Assembly: GCA_026874595.1 (NCBI GenBank)
Contig: CM049316.1
Span: forward strand, 18,497,839 to 18,561,838
Origin: Sipunculus nudus
Taxonomy: Eukaryota; Annelida; Sipuncula; Golfingiida; Sipunculidae
Length of the DNA stretch: 64,000 nt
Direction: 5' to 3'
The notes beneath the pieces are model-generated. The model was not told the DNA's origin. It did no database searches and worked only from the letters and a program-made list of their open reading frames with translations. A program made the position numbers and the translations under genes. Position 1 is the first letter of the stretch, and every line of letters begins with the position of its first letter. Below, in pieces: positions 12,131 to 23,900 of this stretch.

Positions 12131-13122
12131 AGTTTGGACTATCAGATAGAGCAGCTAAACAGCTGCCATTAGCATGGGCTACCTCTACACTGTCTACCTA
12201 TGATCGGTTTGTTAGCAGGCTAAGTCTGTATTGTCGAGGCGGTGATCCGAGTTTGGCCACACCAGGTAATGTGGTCGATCTACTTTGCGATATTACAGAT
12301 GGGTCTGCGCGCCCTGAATCTCAACTAAAATTGGCAATGGCCGCCATCAAATGTTACTTTGATGCTTCGAGTATGTCCTCGCCGACCGATAATCCGATTG
12401 TTCAAAAAATGTATTCTGCCTTGGTCAAATCAGGTACACTTGCACCGGCAGCGCGCACTAAAGTGATGCCACTAGAGCCGTTCTCAAGACTGTTTAAAGC
12501 ATGGCCGGAAAACAAAGACCTAAGTACGGATAGGTTACGCCTGAAAGCTGTTACTCTGTTGGCGATAGTGTTCATGGCCAGACCCTCTGATCTGGCCCCG
12601 CGGGGACAGAGGTTTGATCCATCTACAATGACTTGCAGCGCTCATGTGCTTTCAACTAACAACATGGTTTCTGAAGACGACGGTTCTCTTGTGGTTCGGT
12701 TTTTTGGTATAAAGAATGACACTTCGCGGTCTGGTTTTGAGGTGGTGATTCCTCCAACAGATGACCCTCAGACAGACCCGGTACAATGCGTTCGAGAATA
12801 TATCAATCGTACAGCCTCCATCAGAGGGGCTATTCCGGACAGTCCACTATTTCTCACGCTCAGACAGCCTTATCAGGCGGTGTCAGGTTGTATCATAAGT
12901 AAAACTTTAGGGCAAGCCATAGCGCTCGCCGGTTTAGACACCAATGTGTTTAAAGCCAAAAACTTCAGGCCTTCCGCCGCTACGGCTGCTGTCGCCCAGA
13001 ACGTTTCACAGGAGGCTGCCATGCAAATTGGTCGCTGGAAAACACAGGCAGTTTTCCAGGCACATTATGTTTATCCTCGTGCACCAGCGTCATACACGGA
13101 TGGACTCCTGGGTGGAGTCTAA
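12085..13122 (+). CDS. Tyrosine recombinase (integrase) of the DIRS-order element
   Basis: An intact 345-codon frame from the ATG at 12085, overlapping the end of pol by 46 nt in another frame. It should catalyse integration of the circular DNA copy. An N-terminal helical SAM-like core-binding region (about residues 20-110: STLSTYDRFVSRL, QLKLAMAAIKCYFD) precedes the catalytic domain. Catalytic candidates by alignment to the family pattern R...K...[H/K]xxR...[H/W]...Y are Arg166 (FMARPSDL), Lys210 in FFGIKND, Lys292 and Arg295 (KNFR), Trp318 (GRWKT) and Tyr328 (QAHYVYP). Lys in place of the first His and Trp in place of the second both occur among known recombinases. The length is normal for DIRS-order recombinases. 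The extra upstream frame (from 11599) is only out-of-frame pol sequence. Confidence 0.9.
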   Translation: MATVCLASLWEAKALKFGLSDRAAKQLPLAWATSTLSTYDRFVSRLSLYCRGGDPSLATPGNVVDLLCDITDGSARPESQLKLAMAAIKCYFDASSMSSPTDNPIVQKMYSALVKSGTLAPAARTKVMPLEPFSRLFKAWPENKDLSTDRLRLKAVTLLAIVFMARPSDLAPRGQRFDPSTMTCSAHVLSTNNMVSEDDGSLVVRFFGIKNDTSRSGFEVVIPPTDDPQTDPVQCVREYINRTASIRGAIPDSPLFLTLRQPYQAVSGCIISKTLGQAIALAGLDTNVFKAKNFRPSAATAAVAQNVSQEAAMQIGRWKTQAVFQAHYVYPRAPASYTDGLLGGV

Positions 13123-13306
13123 TTTTATTACCGCTTTACGTAGCTTATTTATGGACTTGTTTCCTTCTGGTCCTTTATAATGTTTCTGTTTGCTTATAAT
13201 TGCTACGGTGATAATCCAGTGTACCTTATCTTTATTCTTTTGTACTACCACATTGTAGGTTAACTTTAGTTATTCCAAGGGTGCAGGTGTTATTCATTCT
13301 CCTCAT

Positions 13307-13358
13307 TAAGGCTTGACAATAAAAATTTCAAAGTCATTGTGATGTAAGTTTGTTAAAA
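13307..13358 (+). repeat. Split direct repeat B1
   Basis: 52 bp starting TAAGGCTTGACAATAAAAAT. It differs from B2 only at GATG versus GACG. It directly abuts A2, and lies 184 bp after the recombinase stop codon. Confidence 0.88.
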
Positions 13359-13448
13359 CTGTAGTCATGTGACTGGAAATTTTTAGAGGTCGGAGGCCAC
13401 GCTCGCACCGGACGTTTTCAGCGAGCGTGGTATCTTAGTTACGTGCAA
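13359..13448 (+). repeat. Split direct repeat A2
   Basis: 90 bp identical to A1, with the same 10-bp inverted repeat at 13397-13406 and 13421-13430. It is followed by about 100 bp of unique sequence before B2. Confidence 0.9.
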
Positions 13449-13547
13449 GGTTTTTATTTGTAAGTGTAATTTGTAATTTCACAGGTATATATGTTGGTTC
13501 AGACTAGGTAAATGATAAGCTTTGTGGATTGTGTGTATCTAGGAGGC

Positions 13548-13599
13548 TAAGGCTTGACAATAAAAATTTCAAAGTCATTGTGACGTAAGTTTGTTAAAA
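13548..13599 (+). repeat. Split direct repeat B2, right end of the retrotransposon
   Basis: Second copy of the 52-bp B repeat, with one mismatch to B1. Homology to B1 stops at GTTAAAA. The following ATATATATGG is host DNA, comparable to the TATAT preceding A1. Confidence 0.85.
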
Positions 13600-16500
13600 A
13601 TATATATGGATTTCTTGAACTAAAAAATATATACTGCCATAAAGCATACCCATGTATGATAAAACAACAGGCTATGACAAAACTAGATTTAGTAATACCA
13701 TAAACTCCCACAAATCTGGCTGTGGTGAGAAGAATTCATGTTTGGTAAATCTGGATGTATTGGGACGCCTATCAACTTATGCATACATTGTAGCCATTGA
13801 TTCGACATGGGGCAACACTCAGCAAACAGCCATTTCTTCCCTGAGGACTGGTGCATGATGACCTGAAAGCCTATCATACATGAGACATCTTGGCCACCTG
13901 CTCGGCTCTTCACTTTGCTCTCCACGCTGGGTTGGTATTAACCAATATCTTAGCACTCAGCAGGTCAACTGCCTTCCATGGAACACGTTTTACTGCTAAT
14001 GTACACCATCATACTACCACAGAATTAATTATTGATACTCAAGTGCCTGACATGCCTTGCACAACTGACCATTTGTCTGGGCAGGAATCTTGAGGGACCT
14101 CCACTACTTGATGAAATCTAGGACCATTAACGGCCTCGAAGCAACAGCATTACCATAAAACAACCATAAAATCAGTGGAATAAGAGATCTAAACCTACAT
14201 TCCTGCAGCTTCAATGTCATGATTCAATCATGGTGCAAATGTCCGATAATTTCACTGACAGTGCTAGTGCACATACAAAACACATTTCATGGAAACCATT
14301 CCTTCAAAAGCTCCCCATACTCTCTCTCTTTCTCTTTCTCTTTCTCTCTCTCTCTCTCTTCAGTAGTTCATGAATAGAAACGTGCAACACACTTGCACCT
14401 TAATCACAAAAAGCCTCCAACAATATACATGTTCAGGTCTGTTTTTCCCTGTGTGAGACTTGGAGATTCCCTTAGTTTAGTGAGGAACAAATTCCAAACC
14501 TTGGGGTTGATAAACCTAAAATTCACACTTTGATATATAATGATTGATGCAGGTGGCATCAAAAGATTACTGATGGCTCTGACAAAATATAAGTATCAAA
14601 CCGTATGATCTTCATAAATCACAGAAATAAGTTTATCAAGAAATGTGAGGCAATTAATTAAACGAGCTGATCATGGACCATATGAGCAAGACTTAGTCTT
14701 CATAGGTTTTGCTGCCTAAGTTATATCCTAATCCTATTAATTATTCCACAATCCTTCACCAAGGATATAAACATTCAGGATCATATTGTCACCTTGGTGA
14801 CCAGCACTGCCCTGCTGGGGCTCAGACCCTGGAACTGGACCTGCAAACACCACTAATCCTGTCAACTGACCAAGTAGCTAAATAGTTTGATTTTTATAAC
14901 TTCTTAATTGAGGTTGCATGTGGAAGGAAAAATAGGGCACAGAGACAATATTATAATGGAACATCATGATACATGCACATGTATATCAGTAATCGACATG
15001 TATTAATAATGCAGGTACTACCTACATACACAATGAAATTTGCTAATGGGCAGATATTTTTAGCCTGGTAAATTAGCCTTTCTGGCCAACAATTTAACAA
15101 GCCTAATCCTTAACTGCTGGCTTTGATTAATACAAGAGGAGGTGCTTCTGGTCCACACTTGAATAAACCCCACCCTCCCTATCAAAAGTGTGAATTAGTG
15201 ATCATAGCTGCCAGTCAGCACCTGCAGCATGTCAGGCGGGATCAGACCTGCTCTGACCAGGGATTAGCGGCTTCAACATCTCCAACAGCTAATCTACCTC
15301 TCACAATCACCAAGATGTCCTGGCCCAGCCTCCGAATCTCACAGGAATGCATCTGCTGACCCCCAATCTGGTCTGAATCCTCCAGCTGTCCCACTGGACA
15401 GTCTGCTTTCAGGGCTTTGGCTATGATCACAGGATAAGCTTTCCCTTTGTAACAGAAACCCCTGTGATTCATATGGATTAAGAGTAGCAGACAGTAAAAC
15501 CTCACACATGGTCACCTCCCACTTAATCACACCTAGAGTGCTTTGTGATTTGCCTATGAACTGGTGTTCTTAAACCTTTAATGTCTGATATTTTCTGAGA
15601 CTGGCAAAATATCATGTTTTGCCCTTGGCTGGCTAGTCCTTTTATCTGATAATGACTTTACACATAATGTTTTGAAGAGATGTTGAGGATATTTTTAGTG
15701 TTTGGGTTACACCCAAAGAACAAAACATTTTTTTTTGGAGGTAATATATATATTTAAAAACAATTATTTTTACCATTTTATTGTGACACATGGCAATTCC
15801 TTTGTTCAAGTGCAACCACTCCACTCATGGTTATAAGGGCCAGTATTTGTTAAGACACTGACCAGGTGAACCAATGTTCCTGAAGTTACATGTAATTGTG
15901 CAGGAATACATCAAAGCTTATTAGGGGTATATCCTAGTCAGGTTACAAGGTAGTGGCACAACTATATTGAAAAGTATACACACATCTGTTAAGGGTGTAT
16001 CTTTTATTTCTGCTTGAATACTTCATTATATATTATCTGTTCCATGTTTTGGTACAAAATTGATAAAATAACATTTCAAAATTTACATGTATAACATTTT
16101 GTCAGATGCAAAATGTCTTTTGACAGGTTTCATGTTTCTGTGATAATAAAAGTGTAAATGTTGATTCAAAATCAACAATCCACCTGAGTTTAAAATACAA
16201 CTGATATATACCTTGTTTTTATCTAATTATCATCCTACTTAACCAGACAATCAATTGCATGAAACCAAAGGTAGAAATCCTTATGCTTTCAGTTAGCTGA
16301 TAAAAACATTGTCTGATTCCTGTAAAGCAAAGCACAAGCAAAAGTTTTATAGAAACTGATGCTGAATGAAGTCCATTCTTGTAAGTCAACTTTCTTGTTA
16401 AATATCTTTAACTTTTGTGTGACTAAAGGAACACAAATGAAACTGCTGTCTTTCATAACAGGTTTCAACTGATAACTATTTTTGAATTTAATTAGTGTAT

Positions 16501-19500
16501 TACTTCATATTTAATCAGTACATTATTTAATGCAATAAGACCTACTGTAATTTTACTGCTTGCAATATGAAATGACTTATATTCTGCAAAAGATATATTA
16601 ATTTATGATTCGTTTAAGGTTTTGAGATTTTAATTAATTTTCAGTTTCTGATAAATTACTCAAGCCAACTTTGGCAGAAGCAAGAAGGCCAGAAGACTAC
16701 AATTAATAATAAAGGCATGAAACTATGCACAAGAAATCACACATTTTTATATACTGGAAATGTCAAAAGTGTAAGTTTTCTTGCCTATCAGTACAGTATA
16801 CTATATACCTTTCAAGTTAATTTAGTGTTTTCCATGGGGACTGGGATAAAATAACAAAAACATTTATGGAATAATATTCTATAATTGTTACAGAACTAAA
16901 ACCATTTTTGCGACATTATATATGACAATTTGACAAAAGACTGGTAATTCACATTAAAGGATTCTGTAACATGTACATCTGTCAAATATGACAATACAAT
17001 ATGTCTTGAAAATAAGGTACTTAGTATAGATTTATAAAACTCAAAGGCTATCAATTATGTCAAAACAATAAACAGCACTAAGGTAACACACACCCTCAAA
17101 TGCCATTTTTTATATTGTTAAACATCACCCAAAACGAGTAAAGTGATTCCTGTTTGTAATTCCCAATGTTCATCAGAAAAATAAAATTTCTTTATAAATC
17201 TAAGTTTACAGTTTGTGTTTTAAATTTCTGTAATCAAGCAAGAAAAGTCATGAAATAACTAGAAATCTGCATTCATTTATTTATTTGGCCCATATTCCCA
17301 GGTTCCTTCCTACATAAGTGACCATACATTTGTGAAATTTGCTTGGAGATGTACCTGAACCTGGATCATATGCCAGATCTGCACCAAAATCTGTTTTTTC
17401 AGTGGACCGTTCCCAAAATGCACTGAGAAGTTCATGACTTTCCGTTCATGATCTGATTGAGGCAATTACGTCATTTTATAAACAACTGACCACAATCAGG
17501 AGCAAAAGACAATAAATATCACAGGAAAAACATGAAAACCTGCCCTACAAATAATATTTAACCCTCATAACAAATCCAATTTTAAAGAGTTATATGGTTC
17601 AGAAGAAGTCCTGTACACCATGTCTGTCCATTATAGACACTGTTGTAAGACACACTGTCTGCAGACTGGATACTTATTTATACGTACTTTTATATTTCAC
17701 ATTTTCTACTGAAATCATGATGGACCTGACATGCTGCCAGACTAATAATGGATGAGTCTGCGCTACTGATGGCTTAATCTCCGAAGGTTTCATACTTAAT
17801 TTGTACCTCCAGTGATGGGAAAAGTTTACCAAGGACTACTCCCTAACATGGCCATACCTATCACCTTAAAAATGCAAGTGCTGTATATTTCCTTAATAAA
17901 ACATCCCCTATTACTATGATGGAAGTTTAATCATAAGATGCACCTGAGTGATACAATTTTTAAATGCATTCTAAATGGGCAAAAATTCAGTCCCTATTAG
18001 CCAAGTTCCATTTGGGCATTTTGTAAAACTTAGAAATATTAATATTTACGATACTGGGAAGGCTACAATAACAATATTTGGTCTTGATTAAAATAAGTCC
18101 CATTTGGGTAAATTGAAAAAAACTTTTTATTTATGCTCTTAAGACAGAAATGAAAAGGTAATTTTTTAATTTAAGCTCATGTATAAAAAATAATCAATAA
18201 GCATTCCATTTGAGTATAAATATATAGAAAAACCCACAAAGGTTAATTATATGAACATTTTATGCATGTAGACAGAACCACAAAATATATCAAGTAAATT
18301 ATAACCTACCTGCCAGATTTAGCTTGTGTTCACAATTTTGTATATTATTATTCCAAATATTTCAGCTAAGTGACACTTTTTGTTGTTGTTGTTTTTTGCC
18401 TGTATTTTTGCTGGTTATTTGAATAACAAGCATCATATATAGGACTAATATTTCTCCAACCTATTATTTCTACTACCCAGTTTGACAATATTTTTAGGAA
18501 TTATGTGAGTTTGTAGACAAATGGTGGGCAGACTGATGAAATGGTCCTTTAATATAGACTTCCTGTTACTTCTCTAAACTGGACTAGCTTCTCCAAATAA
18601 GACATTATATTAGTTGTTTTATGAGACAACATCAACTTAAAATACTGGTACCTTTGAACCAATGCATTTTAAGATTACAAGGTAGGACTAATGATGACAG
18701 ATGACTGTCAAGCATTATAAGTATTTTACTTACACAGCTTGGTGCATTATGGTTACGTGATGGGCGTTTTTTACTTTACACGCTTCAGCAGTCACAGACT
18801 GATGGGAACAAGTGTATCCTGGTCTGCATCCCTCAGTAATAGCCATCAATAAATAACTCCATGAATGTTTCTTACTTAGTTACATATCCTTACACACTAA
18901 GATACTGTAAAACCAAAAAATTTTGCTTATATTGCAAGGGTGATTCACAAAAATATACAATCACCAATATCACATGATACAAAGATATACAACAAGGTGT
19001 GACACTCAAAGGGATAGACAAAGGAACCCATTGTCCTCTGATTTACAAGCAAGCCAGAAAACACAGAAACTATTAAGACCCTTTGGACATCCAGGTGAGC
19101 CTACCGACTCATATCGGTTATGACAAGCTGATAATTAATGTCACTCTATGAGTAGTTACCAGTAATAGGGAGAGCATAGTTTTACATTAATTATGCACAC
19201 AGATCAGGTATGTGTTAGTGCAATTAAATGCATAACTAGCTTGACAATTAATCCTTTAAAATTTCTTCAAGTTTTGTCAAATAATCCCACAGACCATCTG
19301 CAAAAATGACATGCTCCTTAAAGGTCAGTCCATAACTATTCGTTTAATTTGTGTTTCGTGAAAATAACAGGTTCTACAGAATCTTGACCTTGGCAAGTAA
19401 TGTTATTTAAATACACATGTAATTCTAAGTGATTATCAAAATATGCGATAATTTAAACTATGGATCTCAAAGAAATTAACAGTGAAAATCCTGCAGTGTC

Positions 19501-19744
19501 AGATGAAGTTTGCAATTTATTTGAAAACATGGCACATTAAAGGCTTTTAAAATAAAATATTATATCCAGAGAGTTTATGAAATATATATTACCGGTACTG
19601 TAATCCACAAACACTACTCATGCATCCACTTTCACCAGGCAGTACCAACTATATATACTGGACAGTGTCTACCAAGTACAACGCATCTTGATAGGATATA
19701 TGGCTGATTTCACTGCTCATTATGATGCAGCTCATTGAAATGCT
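13600..19744. other. Noncoding DNA with a CT microsatellite
   Basis: No gene is recognised. A (CT)n/(CTTT)n pyrimidine tract occupies about 14320-14361. A GC-richer patch at 15120-15430 has overlapping short frames on both strands but no family signature. The rest is AT-rich with long stretches lacking any structure. Confidence 0.5.
14320..14361 (+). repeat. CT microsatellite
   Basis: Uninterrupted alternation of CT with a few TTT interruptions over about 42 bp. Confidence 0.9.
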
Positions 19745-20900
19745 GTCCTGTTAACCATGGCGGTGCCCGTTGATACGTAACCCGGCAAGATGTAACCCGG
19801 GCGAAGCGTAAATCGCATGTCCATTAGGATAATCATGGAGGTTCAATTCAATAATATATAAACGTTTGTAATACGATAACTTAACCATTCTTAAGAAATG
19901 GTCATGACCAAAGGAAAATAAATGTCTGAATAACAATGTTTTCATATGAGTATTTCAGGGAATTCTGATAGACATGCATCATTGACCCATTGCTTTAATC
20001 AAATACACGTGGTCTGACTTTATATCTATGTATTGGGGATATTTCAAGTCATACAAATTAATCACATTAATATCCCAAACAAACAGAATATAATTGCTTT
20101 CGCTAACTGACAGGCCTGATTATGACAAGATTATATTCGAGCTGGACGATTTCAGGTTTCAAGACATCTGGGCTTGACGATGTTTCACATATATACCTTC
20201 TTGAAGATAGAGCCTGGCCCTAAGGGTGTTCTAGGTATGAGCAAGAAACCATGTCTAATACGCTCTTTACACGGCGCTTTACCTATAGGCCTACTATCTA
20301 TATCGTAAGTGCTGTTTGTTTTGACCTCGTATCCAGAATCACTACACCAGAGGGGAGCACAGTGCTGTATTTTTGTCAAACCAGATAAGACCCTGAGCTG
20401 GAAGACAAAACGGTTTACAAGCCAAGCGAGGAATACACCGAGCCAATGTTGTGACAGCTCTTCACCCCGGCAACCATCTGAACGTCCAAAGGCTCACACC
20501 TCACTGGCTGGTTTCAGTTTTGCAGACAACCGATACATGGCTACACTAACATAGTCGTAATGTCATAATTGAATTGGTGGATGATGCAACAATGCAGAGG
20601 GAGCAATTAAAATTCGACCATAAACTGTCATCAAGCGGTGCTTGAAGCGCAGCTATGGTCAGAGCTAGGATGCTTGTTGTGTGTTTGTTAATTGGCATCT
20701 GGTTGGCTGCTTTTCATATCATATGCACGTTTTTTTCAGCAGACAACGAACTGCCACCTGGTGTCTAAATGTATCATAAATGGTCAAAGCAGGCAGTGGG
20801 AAAATAAGTTGCTTCTTTAGAAGCGCAAGATTTCCGCTGCCTCGGGAGTGTACACGTCTGATTGAGTTGCATCTTTGTAGGTTGTATCAATCTGTGCACA
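19745..20900 (+). other. CpG-richer island, possible promoter or first-exon region
   Basis: Against an AT-rich background with few CpGs, this stretch has many CG dinucleotides (for example ACCCGGCAAGATGTAACCCG near 19781, and CAAGCGGTGCTTGAAGCGC near 20632). It contains a 37-codon ORF that reads like a signal anchor (see next entry). No promoter motif is certain. The interpretation as an unannotated plus-strand transcription start is inference. Confidence 0.25.
20655..20768 (+). CDS. Hypothetical 37-codon ORF with signal-anchor-like segment
   Basis: ATG at 20655, stop at 20766-20768. After a basic start (MVRARM), a continuous hydrophobic stretch of about 20 residues follows (LVVCLLIGIWLAAFHIICTFF), then a polar tail SADNELPPGV. 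A short basic N-terminus plus one hydrophobic helix resembles a signal peptide or the signal anchor of a type II Golgi enzyme, which would fit a first coding exon. However, the only nearby donor candidate (CTG|GTGTCT) is weak, and a strong acceptor-like TTTTTTTCAG lies inside the ORF at about 20730. It may equally be chance in a GC-richer patch. Confidence 0.2.
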   Translation: MVRARMLVVCLLIGIWLAAFHIICTFFSADNELPPGV

Positions 20901-23900
20901 CTTGAACGTAATCCTACTGGACAATAACCATAAAAATATATTGCTAAATGTAAGGTACTTAATTTTCAATATATACTGTTCAATATATGTATACTGTTCT
21001 AAATTTAATGTTAAAATCTAGCATCTTTATCAACATACTTTAGAATCTGATACCATAGTAACCATTCTTTTACCACAGCAGTTAAACAGAACAGTCACTT
21101 GTGTCCTTGAGAGATTACTCAACTTTGTAAAACACACAGCAAAGAGGGATTCCTTCCTGGTGGCAAACCTATTATCTGCCACAAGGTTATGTAAATTTAG
21201 GATATTGATTCCACAGCACCATGCAGATGTTCTTACTGTCAATATTTCATGTTCTAACAACAAATAGATCAACCTCATCTGCAAGAGCTCAGTAAAAACT
21301 CATTGCAAGGTGTCTTATCAGAACTGGATCAGCTTTTGTCTAAATTCTGCTGATATAAATAGATGCAGTCCTGGGAATACAAAAGGTCAAAGAACTGATA
21401 ACGAAACTCTGGGGCATGGATCCATTTAGGACCTAACTGAATGACTCATATACAAAAAAATCCATGATCACAAACATCTATCGCAAACAAAGCCCAACTT
21501 CCATTGGAGGTTCCACAATCTGCTCTCCCAATAGTCATTCTCAATCAAAACAGCAATTTTTCCCATGTTTTCAGTCAAACCTGCCAGCTTGAATAACATT
21601 ATCAAGCCAATGTTGGTAGATTATGCAAACAAATCCAACTGCTCTTGCTACTAAAATAGTAATTAAGAATCCCATGTTATACTGTCTAGACAGTATTCAT
21701 TGAATTTGAAGAGGGAAAGAATGTTGGATAAGACTTTATTACATTAACTGGTGTGTATGTTATATCCCGAATGTGAAATTGCCTATTTCATGAAAATTCA
21801 AAAATTCATTTTGGGTGTAACATGTACACAAACAATAACATTTGTGATATCACATTTTCAAAATATATAATTCTGGTAGTGGGAGTTGATTGTATAATCA
21901 TCTTCTATGACTGAAAGAAATAAAATGACCACTGATCAATTTTTAATTAATTATTTTATGTGCGTTCTATACAATCATAAAATCTGCTGTATAGAATTGT
22001 ACCTCAAATATTGAACAAATCAATTCAGTCTGACTTGTAAATCAGGCTAAAAGGTCAAGGTAATGACCAGGTTGTTGACAAATGTTCGCTGCATATGATT
22101 CAGTTTTATAAGTTTTCCGAACTTCACTACTTTCCCCCACCCCCCCCCCCCATCTTTCTTATGTCTCACAGTGTAGATTGTTTTTGGGTAATGTTTTCTT
22201 TACTTGTACATACATAATAATTTGTGATTGATTATGCAAAGATGCAAATTATGTAATCTATTATGAAAGAAAATGATAAATCATTGTTGTCATCAATTGA
22301 CTGACATACCACTAATTACCAGTATCATAATTTTTCATTTTTCTGGCAAAACAGTCTTTATCTTCTATGCAATAATATAATTCCTAGGTCACCCGATGAT
22401 ACTGATCTGTACAATATTAAACTCTTCATCGCCATGTTCATCATTGTGTCACTGTTTTATTACTGTACAGTCCTATAGCACCCAGTCTGAAGAACTCATA
22501 CAGAAGTACAAGGACCAGCACTTTTCATTAAATTTTCCACTGCTGGCATGCAAATAAAAAGACCATAAGGCCACTTAATATAGTGGCTATCAATAATGAA
22601 ACTATAATGCAACATAATAGCCCATCTGCACCAGCAATGATTATTTTCCTTCATAAGTATCAGCATTTAGACCTATATCAAAATAAATTCATCTTGGTTT
22701 ATTCACTGAACTCCCAGGGCAAACAATAATCAAGATGACAAGAGCCAATATGAAGGTCAGTAATGGACAGTTAATTGAATATTTGTATATGTTAGTCATA
22801 TTGGATATTGGGTCAGTATGGAGACTTCACCACAAAGTCACATTATTAGTTCACAAGCAATCCTAGGTAAACTAATCAATAACAGACACACCAGAACAGA
22901 GCATTTGTGCTTGCATGACGGACTTCTTGAAATTCCCTGAAGCGGTAGCTCCTTTTCTGACTTTCATTCGTGGCTGCCCTTCTAGGGGGCATTATCTCGC
23001 ACTGGGCAATCCTGCTTTGTCACTGGTAAAGGTTAACAATGCCCCCCTGATGCAGGGTTGATGAACCATTTCACGAGTTGTCCAGCAGAACCACCCCTTA
23101 AGGGACAAATTCCTGATTGAGACAAGACATGCTAAGGACTAGATGATGCACTTTTGACCTGAAATATGCCATTACTCATAATGGTGTTTTAGCTTGGGAA
23201 AGGTGTCTGGAATACCAGGCTTCCACCGTCCTCCTGAAAACCATTAGCCCTTGGACCAATGATTAATCACAGCATATCTGTCAGAAACCCCAATGTGTCT
23301 CCTGGCTTCCACATGATCTAGCTTCCAGCAACATGAACTCATCACACTAACTGTCCTTGAAAAAAATTACAGAGCTAGTTTTTGAAGTAAACATATCATA
23401 TGAGCCAACCCTTTGATCTTTAATATGAAGGAATTATTGAGTCACATTTACATTTTATTTTTATAGTTACCGGTATATATAATATCTTAATATTTCATCT
23501 ATTATAAGTTATAATTGTAACGGCTTATCAAGTGAATGCTACAGATGTATCACATATACTGCTCAAGTTCTGCTATAATTATGAAGTAATATACAAAATG
23601 CATATTACTTTTTTTTTATTAACTGTCAACTTGACTTAGTGCTGCTTTCTCCATACATGAAGATTAAATGAATATTAAAATGTATGATTATGGAGCATAA
23701 ATGCACTTGTCCATTTTGATTCTGGACAGTACATGTATGATTTACTCACATGATGTGTTAATCAATTCAATACAAAGAGATTAAAATGTGATCCATTCTT
23801 AACATCTTGTGCACAGTTAAGGTGTAAATATAAGTGAGAAACTAAATTCACACATCATCTGTGAAAGCCATCATAATATTAGGTCCCCCTATGTACTCTG

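Larger units (their letters stand above)
9043..13599 (+). mobile_element. DIRS-order tyrosine-recombinase retrotransposon, split direct repeats (Pat/Ngaro-like)
   Basis: This 4.56-kb element has the order A1, gag-like ORF, reverse transcriptase/RNase H, tyrosine recombinase, B1, A2, B2. A1 (9043-9132) and A2 (13359-13448) are the same 90 bp. B1 (13307-13358) and B2 (13548-13599) are 52 bp with one difference. B1 abuts A2 exactly. This arrangement is the hallmark of the split-direct-repeat branch of DIRS-order elements, which integrate through a recombinase and circular DNA rather than a DDE integrase. There is no aspartic protease or DDE integrase. The flanks are AT-rich (TATAT) and show no target-site duplication, as expected. 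Its base composition is clearly richer in G+C than the surrounding DNA. Assignment to Pat versus Ngaro needs a phylogeny. Confidence 0.9.
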
